Assembly: GCF_010233585.1 (NCBI RefSeq)
Contig: NZ_CP045997.1
Span: forward strand, 7,550,654-7,614,653
Direction: 5' to 3'
DNA: 64,000 nt
Source of the DNA: Spirosoma endbachense
GTDB taxonomy: Bacteria; Bacteroidota; Bacteroidia; Cytophagales; Spirosomataceae
Shown: positions 54,224 to 62,851 of the stretch, in pieces
Numbering within the stretch: position 1 is the first letter of the stretch
Layout: each line of letters begins with the position of its first letter
Made by a program: the position numbers and the translations under genes
The notes under the pieces: generated by a model
Seen by the model: only the letters and a program-made list of their open reading frames with translations
Told to the model about the DNA's origin: nothing
Database searches by the model: none

Positions 54224-54829
54224 ATGAAACAGTTCCGTTTATCAATTGCTGTACTACTTTCAGTATGGGGTCTGGCTGGCATGGGAGATGCTAAAGCCGA
54301 CAATGGTTTGGTCGTAAACGGGGTAAATGTTGAGAAGTCCGAGCAAAAGAAAGTGCGTTTATATACCCAAACGACAGAGCCTGTTGACGTGTCCATCATC
54401 GATGCCGACGGCAACCTGCTCTATCGTGGAATCGTTTCCAAGAGCCAAAAGGGAGTTACTTCATTCAACCTGAACAGACTGCCCGACGGTCAGTATTTTG
54501 TAACAGCCACCAACGATACGTACTGGATGTCGCAAGTATTGACGATTAAAGGAAACTCGGTGATCCTCGATGAAAGCAACCAGAAACAACTGGTGCAGCC
54601 TACCGTATCGTCTTACGGCAAGAATAAGTTTGAAGTGAATCTACCTGCCAAGAATGTAGAAGAAGCGAATGTCGCCATCTATGATGCGCAGAACGTTCTG
54701 GTTCAAACAGATTCATTCAAAGGTTCAGTTCGTCGGTTCGATCTGTCATCTCTGCCCGATGGTGCTTACACGTTTATCGTAGGCCCGGATCAGAAGCAAT
54801 TCGCAACACGCATTGACATTAAGCACTAA
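54224..54829 (+). CDS. Secreted protein with two Ig-like (FlgD/T9SS-tail-like) repeats
   Basis: After a signal peptide (residues 1-25) the 201-residue protein shows two similar beta-sandwich repeats. One is around 45-115 (VDVSIIDADGNLLYRG, FNLNRLPDGQYFVTAT). The other is around 130-200 (NVAIYDAQNVLVQTD, FDLSSLPDGAYTFIVG). The L-PDG-Y pattern is that of FlgD-like Ig folds and type IX secretion tail domains. It is a stand-alone gene with a good promoter before it and a terminator after it. Function unknown; likely an abundant periplasmic or surface protein. Confidence 0.75.
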   Translation: MKQFRLSIAVLLSVWGLAGMGDAKADNGLVVNGVNVEKSEQKKVRLYTQTTEPVDVSIIDADGNLLYRGIVSKSQKGVTSFNLNRLPDGQYFVTATNDTYWMSQVLTIKGNSVILDESNQKQLVQPTVSSYGKNKFEVNLPAKNVEEANVAIYDAQNVLVQTDSFKGSVRRFDLSSLPDGAYTFIVGPDQKQFATRIDIKH

Positions 54830-54932
54830 GCCACTGGCAAGTGCATGTCGATAGCCTCAGGGCTTATTGGCTTATAGATTCTCAACTTATGCGATAAGAT
54901 TTTTCGGACAAGTCTGGTCGCACCCCAATTCT

Positions 54933-54965
54933 CCGCTGCGTTTTCACAAACGCAGCGGTTTTTTT
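54933..54965 (+). terminator. Rho-independent terminator
   Basis: CCGCTGCGTTT (54933-54943) and AAACGCAGCGG (54948-54958) form a perfect 11-bp stem with a 4-base loop and are followed by seven T residues. It ends the secreted repeat protein transcript. Confidence 0.9.
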
Positions 54966-55100
54966 ATGGATAGACCTTGGTCATACGCGTATTTTTCTGC
55001 TGAAAAGGAGTATGAGGTTGAGTAACAGGCAATAAAAGTAGATCATCGTAAACGCAGCGGGGCTGTTTTTTTTCTACTAATTCCGTTTTGGGTTTTTCTT

Positions 55101-55208
55101 TAGGGTTGCAATCCCTACCTTTACAGGGTCAAAAATGGGTAAAACCCCGACGGCTTGCCGTTGAGGTTTAGCTCTTAGCCCAGCTGGTCCGAACAGCTGG
55201 GCTTTTTC
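55101..55208 (+). ncRNA. Candidate structured RNA or mobile-element end
   Basis: Three hairpins follow each other. CCCT/AGGG lies at 55113-55128. AAACCCCGACGG/CCGTTGAGGTTT lies at 55142-55169, with 10 of 12 paired around CTTG. AGCCCAGCTG/CAGCTGGGCT lies at 55177-55203 and ends in five T residues. The last is a good terminator on the plus strand, but no plus-strand gene precedes it after the earlier terminator. The whole could be a small RNA or the hairpin end of an IS200/IS605- or REP-type element. I cannot assign it to a known class. Confidence 0.35.
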
Positions 55209-55376
55209 ATGGCTTCGACTCAAATCGATTCGTATTATCCATTCGACCTCGAATCCTTTTCTGACTGTAACATCGCAGGGGTGTTTAATCACGACCGAAT
55301 CGGCGAAGGACGGCCAAACCATTTTGACCGTAACACAGTGGGATTATTCAACCGTGGTTCTGAGCGAAAGTGCTAC

Positions 55377-55832
55377 TTACTTGACACGTGTCCAGGTTTT
55401 GGTTTTTCCTAAAAACGGTATTCCCATGATATAACCATGCAGATCCAGTGAATTTGGGTCTTTGAGGGTTAAATCGCAGCTGTAAGTCTTTCCATCTTCC
55501 GGATTATAAATCTGTCCATCGCTCCAGACATTATTGCCTTTATAGCTCAGATTGGTCACCATGACCAGGTTAAGCAGTGGTCGATTTCGTAGTTTTTCAT
55601 CTGGATTCTGGCTATCCAATTTTGGCTTATTGGTAGCCGGATCAGTCGGTTCGGCCATCCATACCAGTCGACCATAATATTTATTGCCCTGCTTATAAAT
55701 TTGAACCTGATTTTTCTTTCTGGAGCTAAGCCATTTTCCAACCAGGAGGTCTGCATCATCGGGTTGGGGAGCATAGGCCGATAACGTTAGCAAAAGCAAT
55801 AGGACTAAAGCGGTTAAGCGATATGCGTTCAT
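55377..55832 (-). CDS. DUF2147 secreted protein
   Basis: The 151-residue protein has a signal peptide (residues 1-21) and the DUF2147 pattern: LLVGKWLSSRKKNQVQIYKQ, YYGRLVWM, the PDEKLRNRPLLNLVMV segment, GQIYNPEDGKTYSC and the closing GIPFLGKTKTWTRV. DUF2147 proteins are small periplasmic beta-barrel domains of unknown function, common in Bacteroidota and Proteobacteria. It is transcribed alone. Confidence 0.93.
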   Translation of the reverse strand: MNAYRLTALVLLLLLTLSAYAPQPDDADLLVGKWLSSRKKNQVQIYKQGNKYYGRLVWMAEPTDPATNKPKLDSQNPDEKLRNRPLLNLVMVTNLSYKGNNVWSDGQIYNPEDGKTYSCDLTLKDPNSLDLHGYIMGIPFLGKTKTWTRVK

Positions 55833-56222
55833 AGAATGATAGGTAATTCGTTTTGTTGTATAAACTCAACTAGGGGAGGTGTAGTCAATTCGTCGATCAT
55901 AACGTAAATTAGATTATCTGACTGACACCTCTCCTGGACATAATACCTCGCTGTTAGAGTTGGTAACTGCCGAAAAGATTAAACTGATTTTATTCGTTTA
56001 TGGAATAGAATTCTTATTTACCTGTTCAGTTCATCCTCTGCTATCGACGGTTGATACGACATTCTTCACAACTCAATTAGTAACAGGTGGAGATTCGCCG
56101 TTCGTAAAGCGAAGTTTGGGCCTGAAAATGGAGTTTGATCGATCCCGAAAGAGTCAGTTAACAATTACCAGTCCTGTGCCCTTGCATGAAGGTTACTCCA
56201 CGAGCCTTAAATTTATTAAGTC
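55833..56222. other. Intergenic region, no confident gene
   Basis: An 88-residue frame opens at a TTG (55960) and ends by overlapping the next ATG, but it lacks an ATG start and protein-like features, so it was not accepted. Promoters for the flanking divergent genes should lie here. Confidence 0.4.
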
Positions 56223-56429
56223 ATGAACATCGAAGCCGTTTATTACGTCTACAAAGTACATCGTGTACTAAACGAAGAGCCCCGCGTTACTGGCCCTAAA
56301 CTGTTCGACCTGCCGAAAACAGAGCCTAATCCACACAAGTCAGAGCAGTCGGCCATTGATTACATTAAACGACAAAATGAAGCATTACACGCATTCACTA
56401 TCGTAAAAGTCTATGAGCCAAGAGGCTAA
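56223..56429 (+). CDS. Small hypothetical protein
   Basis: The 68-residue product (MNIEAVYYVYKVHRVLNEEP, then SEQSAIDYIKRQNEALHAFT and IVKVYEPRG) has a beta-alpha-beta look and natural codon use. The family is not recognised. It stands 163 bases before the large two-component-propeller kinase gene on the same strand but has no evident link with it. Confidence 0.5.
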   Translation: MNIEAVYYVYKVHRVLNEEPRVTGPKLFDLPKTEPNPHKSEQSAIDYIKRQNEALHAFTIVKVYEPRG

Positions 56430-56592
56430 CTTCATTGAAATTTAAGGTCAATATTCGGTTGATAATCAGTCGGTTTTCTTTTCTAGTTTTCACCTGCCAA
56501 CACCTCAACTTTTTTCGTAGCATCTTTATGCGATGCGGCTAATTTGCCTTTCCCAACGTTCCTGCCAACCTTTGCTTCTAGTTTATTAGACT

Positions 56593-59500
56593 ATGTTTAC
56601 AGGCATCAGGTTGCTCCGTTCTGGTTTGGTAGGCTGGCTGCTGGCGGTCTGGCTATCGGTTGGGTTGCGTGCTCAATCGGCGGAGGTTCCTTTTGTTCGC
56701 TACACCACCGAACAGGGATTATCAAATGACGTCATTACGGCCATTGCGAAAGATCCGCGCGGTTTTTTGTGGATCGGTACGCTCAATGGGCTAAACCGCT
56801 TCGATGGTGTTCAGTTCAAGATTTTTAAACGTACAGGTCAGGCCAAAGATTTGCCGGGTAACTACATTGTCTCGAATGGGATTACACCTGATCGTAACGG
56901 CTATCTGTGGATATCAACAAACCGTGGTCTTTACCGGTTTGACCCGATCCGTGAACGGGGGCAGACCATAATGCTGCCACAACTCCAGGATAAGCAGGCT
57001 GATAATGATTTTATATCGCCTGTTCGTTTCGATCAGGCCGGTATGGGCTGGTTTTCCTCCGTCGATCGTTTGTATCGGATTGATCCCCAGACATTACAGC
57101 TGACGGCCTATTCATTGCCTTATGCGACGCCAACGTCCTATGCCACGCCAGTACCGGACCGGAGCGGACAATTATGGCTGTTTATGCCGGGAACCTTATA
57201 TAGGTTTGATCGGGCAACGCGCCAGTGGACCTATGTTATTGGTAAAAAACCGATTTATGCTACGGGTGCGGTTGATGTCATTGGGTTGTTTGAGAGCCGG
57301 AACGGGCAGCTTTTTGCCCAGTTAGCGCCGTGGGGTCTATTGCGCTATGACGCTAAAACGAACCGTTTTGTCAAGTACCTTGACCACCAGCTACTCGTGA
57401 CCGAAATGGCTGAAGCGAAAGGAACGGATGGTAAACCAGTTTTCTGGCTGGGCGGACTCTCGCAACTAACACGCTATGAGCCCGATAAAAATAAGTATAC
57501 CGACTTTGCCCGAATTATCGATGATCCCAACAGCTATCCTGGGGGGATAACTGGCCCTTTGTATAACGATTCATTGACTAATGCACTCTGGGTGGGTACA
57601 ACACATGGCCTTGCCGTAATTGATCCACTAGCGTTAAAATTCGGACGGCAACTGGTGCGCGTTGCCGATGATAAAGAATTGATCGAAAACGTGCAGGTTA
57701 TAAAGCAGGATCGACGTAACGACTCAGTCTACTGGGGCATCACCGATAAAGTAAACTTGTTTCGCTGGAATCGACAACAGTCTACCCTCCAGGCAGTTCC
57801 TGTACCGACTTCTATTGCGGGGAAAAGGTCCTATGCACTCACACAGGACTTGGCCGGGCGGGTTTGGGTTGGCCTGGAAAATGGGGTTGGAATTTACAAT
57901 CCCACCACTAATCAGTGGCAGTACAGGCAGGATTTTTTGTCTGACGAGGCCGACTTTACTACGGACAAAAGAAAGCTGAGCGTGCCAAATAGCTCAAAAA
58001 ACTACCCAAGAGTTAGTGTTAAACAGCTATATCAGGATCATCGGGGACGTATCTGGTTAGGTTCTGTCCGACGGGGTTTATTTTGGTACGATCCAGCAAC
58101 CGACCAGATACGTTCCTGGCCGATCAAAGGTGACTCTGGGCAATCTTTGGGCGTGAGTCGTATCCAGGAAGATAGTCGTGGGCGACTCTGGATACTAACA
58201 ACCCGAGGATTGGTTCGGATCAGCCCTGATCGTAATCATACAGTACGAGTGCAAATAAAAACGACCGGGCGTACGGTTCAACCGTCAGATCAGTTACAAA
58301 GCACATTCCTGGTCGATAAGGCTAGGAATGTGTGGTTATCGGGCATTGATTTTCTGGTGAAGGCTGACACAAACGGGCGGATTTCCCAGACGTACACGTT
58401 AGCCAATGGACTATTAGCCGACCATATTTTCGGGATTGCCGAGGACAAACGCGGTCATCTCTGGCTGGCAACCGACGAACAGTTGCATGAGCTTGATCCC
58501 GCAACAGGGCGTTTTCAGTATTACAGTAAAGCCAGTGGTTTGATGGCGAACAGTTTGTTTCAGCCGATCACGCAAAATCGGCAGGGCGAATTATTCATTG
58601 GGGCTGAAGGCGGCTTTACTTACTTTCGACCGGAGCAATTACGCCAGAATCGAGTGCCGCCCCCGGTTGTCATAACTGAGGTTCGGGTCAATAATCATCC
58701 GCGTGCGCTTGAACCTGCCCAATCAATACAGCTGGCGCCAGGCGAAACGACCCTGACAGTCGCCTTTGCTGCGCTCAACTATAGCCAGTCTACAAAGAAC
58801 CGATATGCGTATCGACTGGTAGATTTTGACGATGAGTGGATTACCACCGATGCCCGCACGGCAACGTATACCAATTTAGCACCCGGCAATTATCAGCTGC
58901 GCATTCGGGCGGCCAATAACGATGGCATATGGAATCAGACCGGCACGACCTTGCTGATACGGGTGATTCCGGCTTATTACCAGACACTATGGTTCAAACT
59001 CTTGATTCTGGCTGTCATTATTGGAGCCTTGTGGGGAATTTACCGCAATCGACAGATTCAGCAGCAACGAGTTGCCCGAATCCGCGATCGTATTGCCAAA
59101 GATTTGCACGATGACATTGGGTCTACGCTAAGCAGTATTCGTATTTTTAGCGATGTAGTTCAGACGCAGATTGCCGATGTTCGGCCAGAATCAGTGCCTT
59201 TGTTACAGCGTATTAGTGCCAATGCTTCCACGCTGGCCGAGTCAATGCAGGATATTATCTGGACGACAAAAGCGCGTCACGATGGCCTGGACGATGTGGT
59301 GAGCCGGATGCGGGAATTTGGCTTACGACTCACTGAAGCGAAAGGAATTACCTTCACAATGACTGTAGCCGAGCCTTTCCCGGCTCTGAAACTGAACGTC
59401 GAACAGCGACGGAATATGTACCTGATTTTCAAGGAAAGTGTCAACAATGCCGTTAAATATGCCGATTGTACGCGAGTAGACGTAACCCTAACTGTGACGG

Positions 59501-59679
59501 GGCGCCAACTCCACGTTCTGATTCAGGATGATGGACAGGGCTTTGATCCGGGTACGGTTCGCTCGGGCAACGGGCTGGCAAATCTGCAGACAAGAGCGCA
59601 CGACATTCGGGCTAAACTCGCCATTTCATCAGCACCAGGCGCAGGCACATCCATTTCATTAACGGCTACTCTATCCTAA
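56593..59679 (+). CDS. Two-component-propeller sensor histidine kinase
   Basis: The 1028-residue protein has a signal peptide (residues 1-28) and Reg_prop repeats forming two seven-bladed propellers (e.g. LSNDVITAIAKDPRGFLWIG and RIWLGSVRRGLFWYDPATDQ). A Y_Y_Y domain follows at about 720-790 (YAYRLVDFDDEWITT) and a membrane helix at about 797-816. It ends with a NarL-type HisKA_3 domain (AKDLHDDIGSTLSSIRI, phospho-acceptor H839) and a HATPase (NNAVKYADCT, IQDDGQGFDPG). Such kinases sense glycans or other signals in the periplasm. The LuxR-type regulator gene follows after six bases. Confidence 0.95.
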   Translation: MFTGIRLLRSGLVGWLLAVWLSVGLRAQSAEVPFVRYTTEQGLSNDVITAIAKDPRGFLWIGTLNGLNRFDGVQFKIFKRTGQAKDLPGNYIVSNGITPDRNGYLWISTNRGLYRFDPIRERGQTIMLPQLQDKQADNDFISPVRFDQAGMGWFSSVDRLYRIDPQTLQLTAYSLPYATPTSYATPVPDRSGQLWLFMPGTLYRFDRATRQWTYVIGKKPIYATGAVDVIGLFESRNGQLFAQLAPWGLLRYDAKTNRFVKYLDHQLLVTEMAEAKGTDGKPVFWLGGLSQLTRYEPDKNKYTDFARIIDDPNSYPGGITGPLYNDSLTNALWVGTTHGLAVIDPLALKFGRQLVRVADDKELIENVQVIKQDRRNDSVYWGITDKVNLFRWNRQQSTLQAVPVPTSIAGKRSYALTQDLAGRVWVGLENGVGIYNPTTNQWQYRQDFLSDEADFTTDKRKLSVPNSSKNYPRVSVKQLYQDHRGRIWLGSVRRGLFWYDPATDQIRSWPIKGDSGQSLGVSRIQEDSRGRLWILTTRGLVRISPDRNHTVRVQIKTTGRTVQPSDQLQSTFLVDKARNVWLSGIDFLVKADTNGRISQTYTLANGLLADHIFGIAEDKRGHLWLATDEQLHELDPATGRFQYYSKASGLMANSLFQPITQNRQGELFIGAEGGFTYFRPEQLRQNRVPPPVVITEVRVNNHPRALEPAQSIQLAPGETTLTVAFAALNYSQSTKNRYAYRLVDFDDEWITTDARTATYTNLAPGNYQLRIRAANNDGIWNQTGTTLLIRVIPAYYQTLWFKLLILAVIIGALWGIYRNRQIQQQRVARIRDRIAKDLHDDIGSTLSSIRIFSDVVQTQIADVRPESVPLLQRISANASTLAESMQDIIWTTKARHDGLDDVVSRMREFGLRLTEAKGITFTMTVAEPFPALKLNVEQRRNMYLIFKESVNNAVKYADCTRVDVTLTVTGRQLHVLIQDDGQGFDPGTVRSGNGLANLQTRAHDIRAKLAISSAPGAGTSISLTATLS

Positions 59680-59685
59680 CAGATC

Positions 59686-60324
59686 ATGGCTGATATCGGC
59701 ATTATATACTACGAAGATAACCGCGAACTACGCGAAGGATTGTCATATTTGATTCAGGCAACGCCCGGCCTGTCATTACGCGGAGCATTCGGCAACTGTC
59801 AGCATCTGCCCGATGAAATCCGGTCACTCCGCCCGGATGTGGTATTAATGGATATTGATTTGCCGGGTCTGAGCGGGATAGATGCCGTACCGCTGGTTAA
59901 AGCCATTTTGCCTGCGACTCAGGTGCTGATGCTGACCGTATTTGATGATGAAGACAAGATATTTCGGGCGATTCGCAACGGAGCCAGCGGCTACTTGCTC
60001 AAGCATACATCACCGGCAGAACTGATAGCCGCCATTTTCGATCTGCACCGGGGTGGATCGCCCATGACTGCAAGCATTGCCCGGAAAATATTGCAGCACT
60101 TTCAGCAGCCCAAAGCACGGCCAACGGAAGAGTATAATTTATCGGCTCGTGAACTGGATATTGTAAAAGGGTTGGTCAGTGGGTATAGTTACAAACTGAT
60201 TGCCGACGAATTGCACATTAGTATTGACACCGTTCGATCCCACATCCGTAGTATTTACGATAAACTTCAGGTCAACTCCAAAACCGAAGCCGTTTTAAAA
60301 GCCATGCGGGAAGGATTGGTGTAA
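59686..60324 (+). CDS. NarL/LuxR-family response regulator
   Basis: Residues 1-125 are a receiver domain with the acidic pocket (YYEDN), phospho-acceptor D56 in VVLMDIDLPGLSG, T in MLTVFDDED and K in YLLKHTSP. Residues ~145-212 carry the LuxR helix-turn-helix (LSARELDIVKGLVSGYSYKL, IADELHISIDTVRSHIRSIY). It is the partner of the propeller kinase whose gene ends six bases before. It converges on the DUF779 gene with an 18-base gap. No target site was identified. Confidence 0.95.
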   Translation: MADIGIIYYEDNRELREGLSYLIQATPGLSLRGAFGNCQHLPDEIRSLRPDVVLMDIDLPGLSGIDAVPLVKAILPATQVLMLTVFDDEDKIFRAIRNGASGYLLKHTSPAELIAAIFDLHRGGSPMTASIARKILQHFQQPKARPTEEYNLSARELDIVKGLVSGYSYKLIADELHISIDTVRSHIRSIYDKLQVNSKTEAVLKAMREGLV

Positions 60325-60342
60325 AGAAGTCTGGTCGCGCCT

Positions 60343-60732
60343 TTACGATTCACCCCCTATTCGTATAGGCGTCAAATGGTCCATCTCGTTTTCCTCGAAG
60401 AGCCGGGAGCGGATCAGGAAACGGATGCCCATCGGAATCTCCAGTGAGAAGCTGGCACCCCGGCCACGTGTGACATCAACGGTGAGATGGGTATGTCGCC
60501 AGTACTCAAACTGGTCTCCCGACATCCAGAAGTCGCAGCCATCAATCTGGCCCATCCACACGTCGGATGACCCAATAATAAAATCGCCCACGGCATAGCA
60601 CATGGGCGACGAACCATCACAGCATCCTCCGCTCTGGTGAAACATTAGTGGCCCGTGTTGAGCCCTAAGTTTTTCGATAACGTCTGCGGCAGCCGGAGTG
60701 AGGTCTACGCGCGGGATGGTTTGAGTTGTCAT
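60343..60732 (-). CDS. DUF779 protein
   Basis: The 129-residue protein matches DUF779: LRAQHGPLMFHQSGGCCDGS with the conserved Cys-Cys pair, GCDFWMSGDQFEYWRHTHLT and SLEIPMGIRFLIRSRLFEEN. DUF779 genes are typically adjacent to an aldehyde dehydrogenase of the AldB/ExaC type, as here. The role is unknown, perhaps linked to metal or redox handling of the enzyme. It lies 223 bases after the dehydrogenase stop; palindromic element E fills much of the gap. Confidence 0.93.
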   Translation of the reverse strand: MTTQTIPRVDLTPAAADVIEKLRAQHGPLMFHQSGGCCDGSSPMCYAVGDFIIGSSDVWMGQIDGCDFWMSGDQFEYWRHTHLTVDVTRGRGASFSLEIPMGIRFLIRSRLFEENEMDHLTPIRIGGES

Positions 60733-60861
60733 AAAAAATCAATAAAGAAACACCTTTAGCTGTCAATAATAAACGTCTTTTCGAGAAAGTAGACAAAGGA
60801 GCGAATGAGTCTGCACGTGCTCGCTCATTCACTCGCTCAACCCTCCCATCTACTAGTAATG

Positions 60862-60951
60862 GCATTTTCGCAAAATCCCTTGCCACCGAACGGCGGACCG
60901 TGGTTAACCATGAAGCTCAAAAAAAACGTGGTACGGGATTTTGCGAAAGTC
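60862..60951. repeat. Palindromic element E, degenerate copy
   Basis: TTTCGCAAAATCCC (60866-60879) and GGGATTTTGCGAAA (60935-60948) are perfectly complementary; inward, TTGCCACC faces GTGGTAC with mismatches. The reverse complement of its interior aligns with element D. The outer word GACTTTCGC, on the minus strand, is shared with element C. It lies 4 bases beyond the dehydrogenase stop. Confidence 0.75.
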
Positions 60952-60955
60952 CTGA

Positions 60956-62482
60956 TTAAAAGAACCCAAGTTTGCTCTTGCTATACGAGATAAGAATGTT
61001 TTTGCTCTGACGATAATGGTTGAGCATCATGTGGTGATTTTCCCGACCGAAGCCCGACTTCTTATAGCCGCCAAATGGAGCGTGTGCCGGGTAGTTATGG
61101 TAGCAGTTGACCCATACGCGGCCCGCCTGTATCTCCCGCGGAACCTGATACAACTCATGGGCATCGCGCGTCCATAAGCCAGCACCCAGACCATAGAGGG
61201 TATCGTTCGCCATCGCAATGGCTTCGTTTCCATCTTTGAAGGTAGTTACGGACACCACGGGGCCGAAAATCTCTTCCTGGAAAATGCGCATTTTGTTGTT
61301 GCCCTTGAAGATCGTCGGCTGGATATAGTACCCACTTTCAAGTCCATTGCCAACCAATCCGGCGGGGCCACCGCCCGTTAGAACTTCGGCACCTTCCTGC
61401 TTGCCAATGTCGATGTAGGAAAGAATTTTTTCGTACTGATCATTACTGGCCTGGGCTCCCATCATCGTTTCGGGATCGAGAGGATGGCCGAGTTTGATTG
61501 CTTTGGTACGCTCGATCACCCGTTCGATAAACCGGTCATAGGCCCGCTCATGAATTAAGAGCCGGGATGGACAGGTACAGATTTCGCCCTGGTTCAGCGC
61601 AAACATGACCGCCCCTTCTACGCACTTGTCGAAGAATTCATCATCGGCATCGGCAATCGACTCCATGAAGATATTCGGCGATTTTCCGCCAAGTTCCATC
61701 GTTACCGGAATCAGATTTTCGGATGCGTACTGCATAATCAGGCGACCCGTTGTGGTTTCACCCGTAAAGGCTACTTTGGCCACCCGCTTCGATTGGGCCA
61801 GTGGCTTACCCGCTTCCGGTCCGAAGCCATTAACAATATTCACCACACCAGCAGGAATTAACCCTTCCAGTACTTCCATCAAAACCAGAATGGACGTAGG
61901 CGTTTGCTCGGCGGGTTTCATCACAACGCAACAACCCGCAGCCAGGGCAGGAGCCAGTTTCCAGGTGGCCATCAGGAGCGGGAAGTTCCAGGGGATAATC
62001 TGCCCGACAACGCCAATGGGTTCTTTAACGATCAACGAAACAGTATTAGAGTCGAGCTCGGCCAGACTGCCTTCTTCGGCACGGATTACACCAGCAAAAT
62101 AACGGAAATGGTCGACGACAAGTGGTAAATCGGCGGCCAGTGTTTCGCGAACGGCTTTTCCGTTTTCAACCGTTTCGACACGGGCCAGAAACTCCAGATT
62201 CTGCTCTATTTTGTCGGCAATGCGAAGGAGAATATTACTGCGTTCGGTAGCTGACGTGCGCGACCAGGCCGGGAAAGCCTTGTGGGCAGCATCAAGCGCC
62301 AGATCGATATCAGCGGCTTTCGAACGCGGAACACGGGCGATCAGACTGTCGTCGATTGGCGATGTATTATTGAAATACTCACCGTCTACCGGTGCTACCC
62401 ACTTGCCACCGATGTAGTTTTCGTATTGGCTCTTAAACTCAGGCCGGGGCAGAATCTTACTGGGGGCTTCTAATACTTCCAT
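60956..62482 (-). CDS. NAD-dependent aldehyde dehydrogenase (AldB/ExaC-like)
   Basis: The 508-residue protein has the aldehyde dehydrogenase fold: [20 protein letters not shown] (substrate channel N), [15 protein letters not shown] (NAD-binding G), the general base E in [13 protein letters not shown] and the catalytic Cys in [11 protein letters not shown]. The ending [19 protein letters not shown] is typical of the AldB/ExaC group, which oxidises acetaldehyde and other short aldehydes. The length is normal. It is divergent from an AraC regulator and upstream of DUF779, the usual alcohol/aldehyde-oxidation arrangement. Confidence 0.95.
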   Translation of the reverse strand: MEVLEAPSKILPRPEFKSQYENYIGGKWVAPVDGEYFNNTSPIDDSLIARVPRSKAADIDLALDAAHKAFPAWSRTSATERSNILLRIADKIEQNLEFLARVETVENGKAVRETLAADLPLVVDHFRYFAGVIRAEEGSLAELDSNTVSLIVKEPIGVVGQIIPWNFPLLMATWKLAPALAAGCCVVMKPAEQTPTSILVLMEVLEGLIPAGVVNIVNGFGPEAGKPLAQSKRVAKVAFTGETTTGRLIMQYASENLIPVTMELGGKSPNIFMESIADADDEFFDKCVEGAVMFALNQGEICTCPSRLLIHERAYDRFIERVIERTKAIKLGHPLDPETMMGAQASNDQYEKILSYIDIGKQEGAEVLTGGGPAGLVGNGLESGYYIQPTIFKGNNKMRIFQEEIFGPVVSVTTFKDGNEAIAMANDTLYGLGAGLWTRDAHELYQVPREIQAGRVWVNCYHNYPAHAPFGGYKKSGFGRENHHMMLNHYRQSKNILISYSKSKLGFF

Positions 62483-62851
62483 GTTTGTTGTTAAAAAGTT
62501 AAATTGGATTTGTTACAAAGTTTGCGTGAATTATTCAATAATAGTTTATCAATCGTATCGTCTGCTAGCACAATCCTATCAAAATTGCGATGAGCCCCGT
62601 AGCAGCTACCTGGAAAAAAGGAGAATTTAGAACTATTGATTACTTTACGAATTACTCGCCGGAAAGATCTGCTCCGTTCAGAATAGCAGGAGAAGAAAAG
62701 CCAGAATCAGCTTAGTTGAGCTACTCGTATCTTCTTCTAATCACAATAAAATATATAACAATAACACTAAACGAACGGTTTTAAATGCCTAATTTGCAGA
62801 TGAGTAAGCTGCTTTCAGTCAATTAAAGCCAGCCTAAATAGCCCATTCCTC
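62483..62851. other. Divergent regulatory region
   Basis: This 369-base gap separates the dehydrogenase (minus) and AraC regulator (plus) genes and must contain both promoters and probably the regulator's binding sites. AAACTTTG near 62556-62563 on the minus strand is one mismatch from the -7 consensus. No gene was seen. Confidence 0.45.

Larger units (their letters stand above)
54830..55376. other. Intergenic region with terminators and a structured element
   Basis: This gap contains a terminator for the secreted protein gene (54933-54965), a second AAACGCAGCGG plus T-run at 55050-55074 without its own 5' arm, and a run of hairpins at 55101-55208. No coding frame was accepted. Confidence 0.5.

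Noticed and set aside
55960..56226. 88-residue plus-strand frame overlapping the next ATG
   Set aside because: It opens only at a TTG with no ATG in its first half, and composition is weak; the ATGA overlap alone is not enough.
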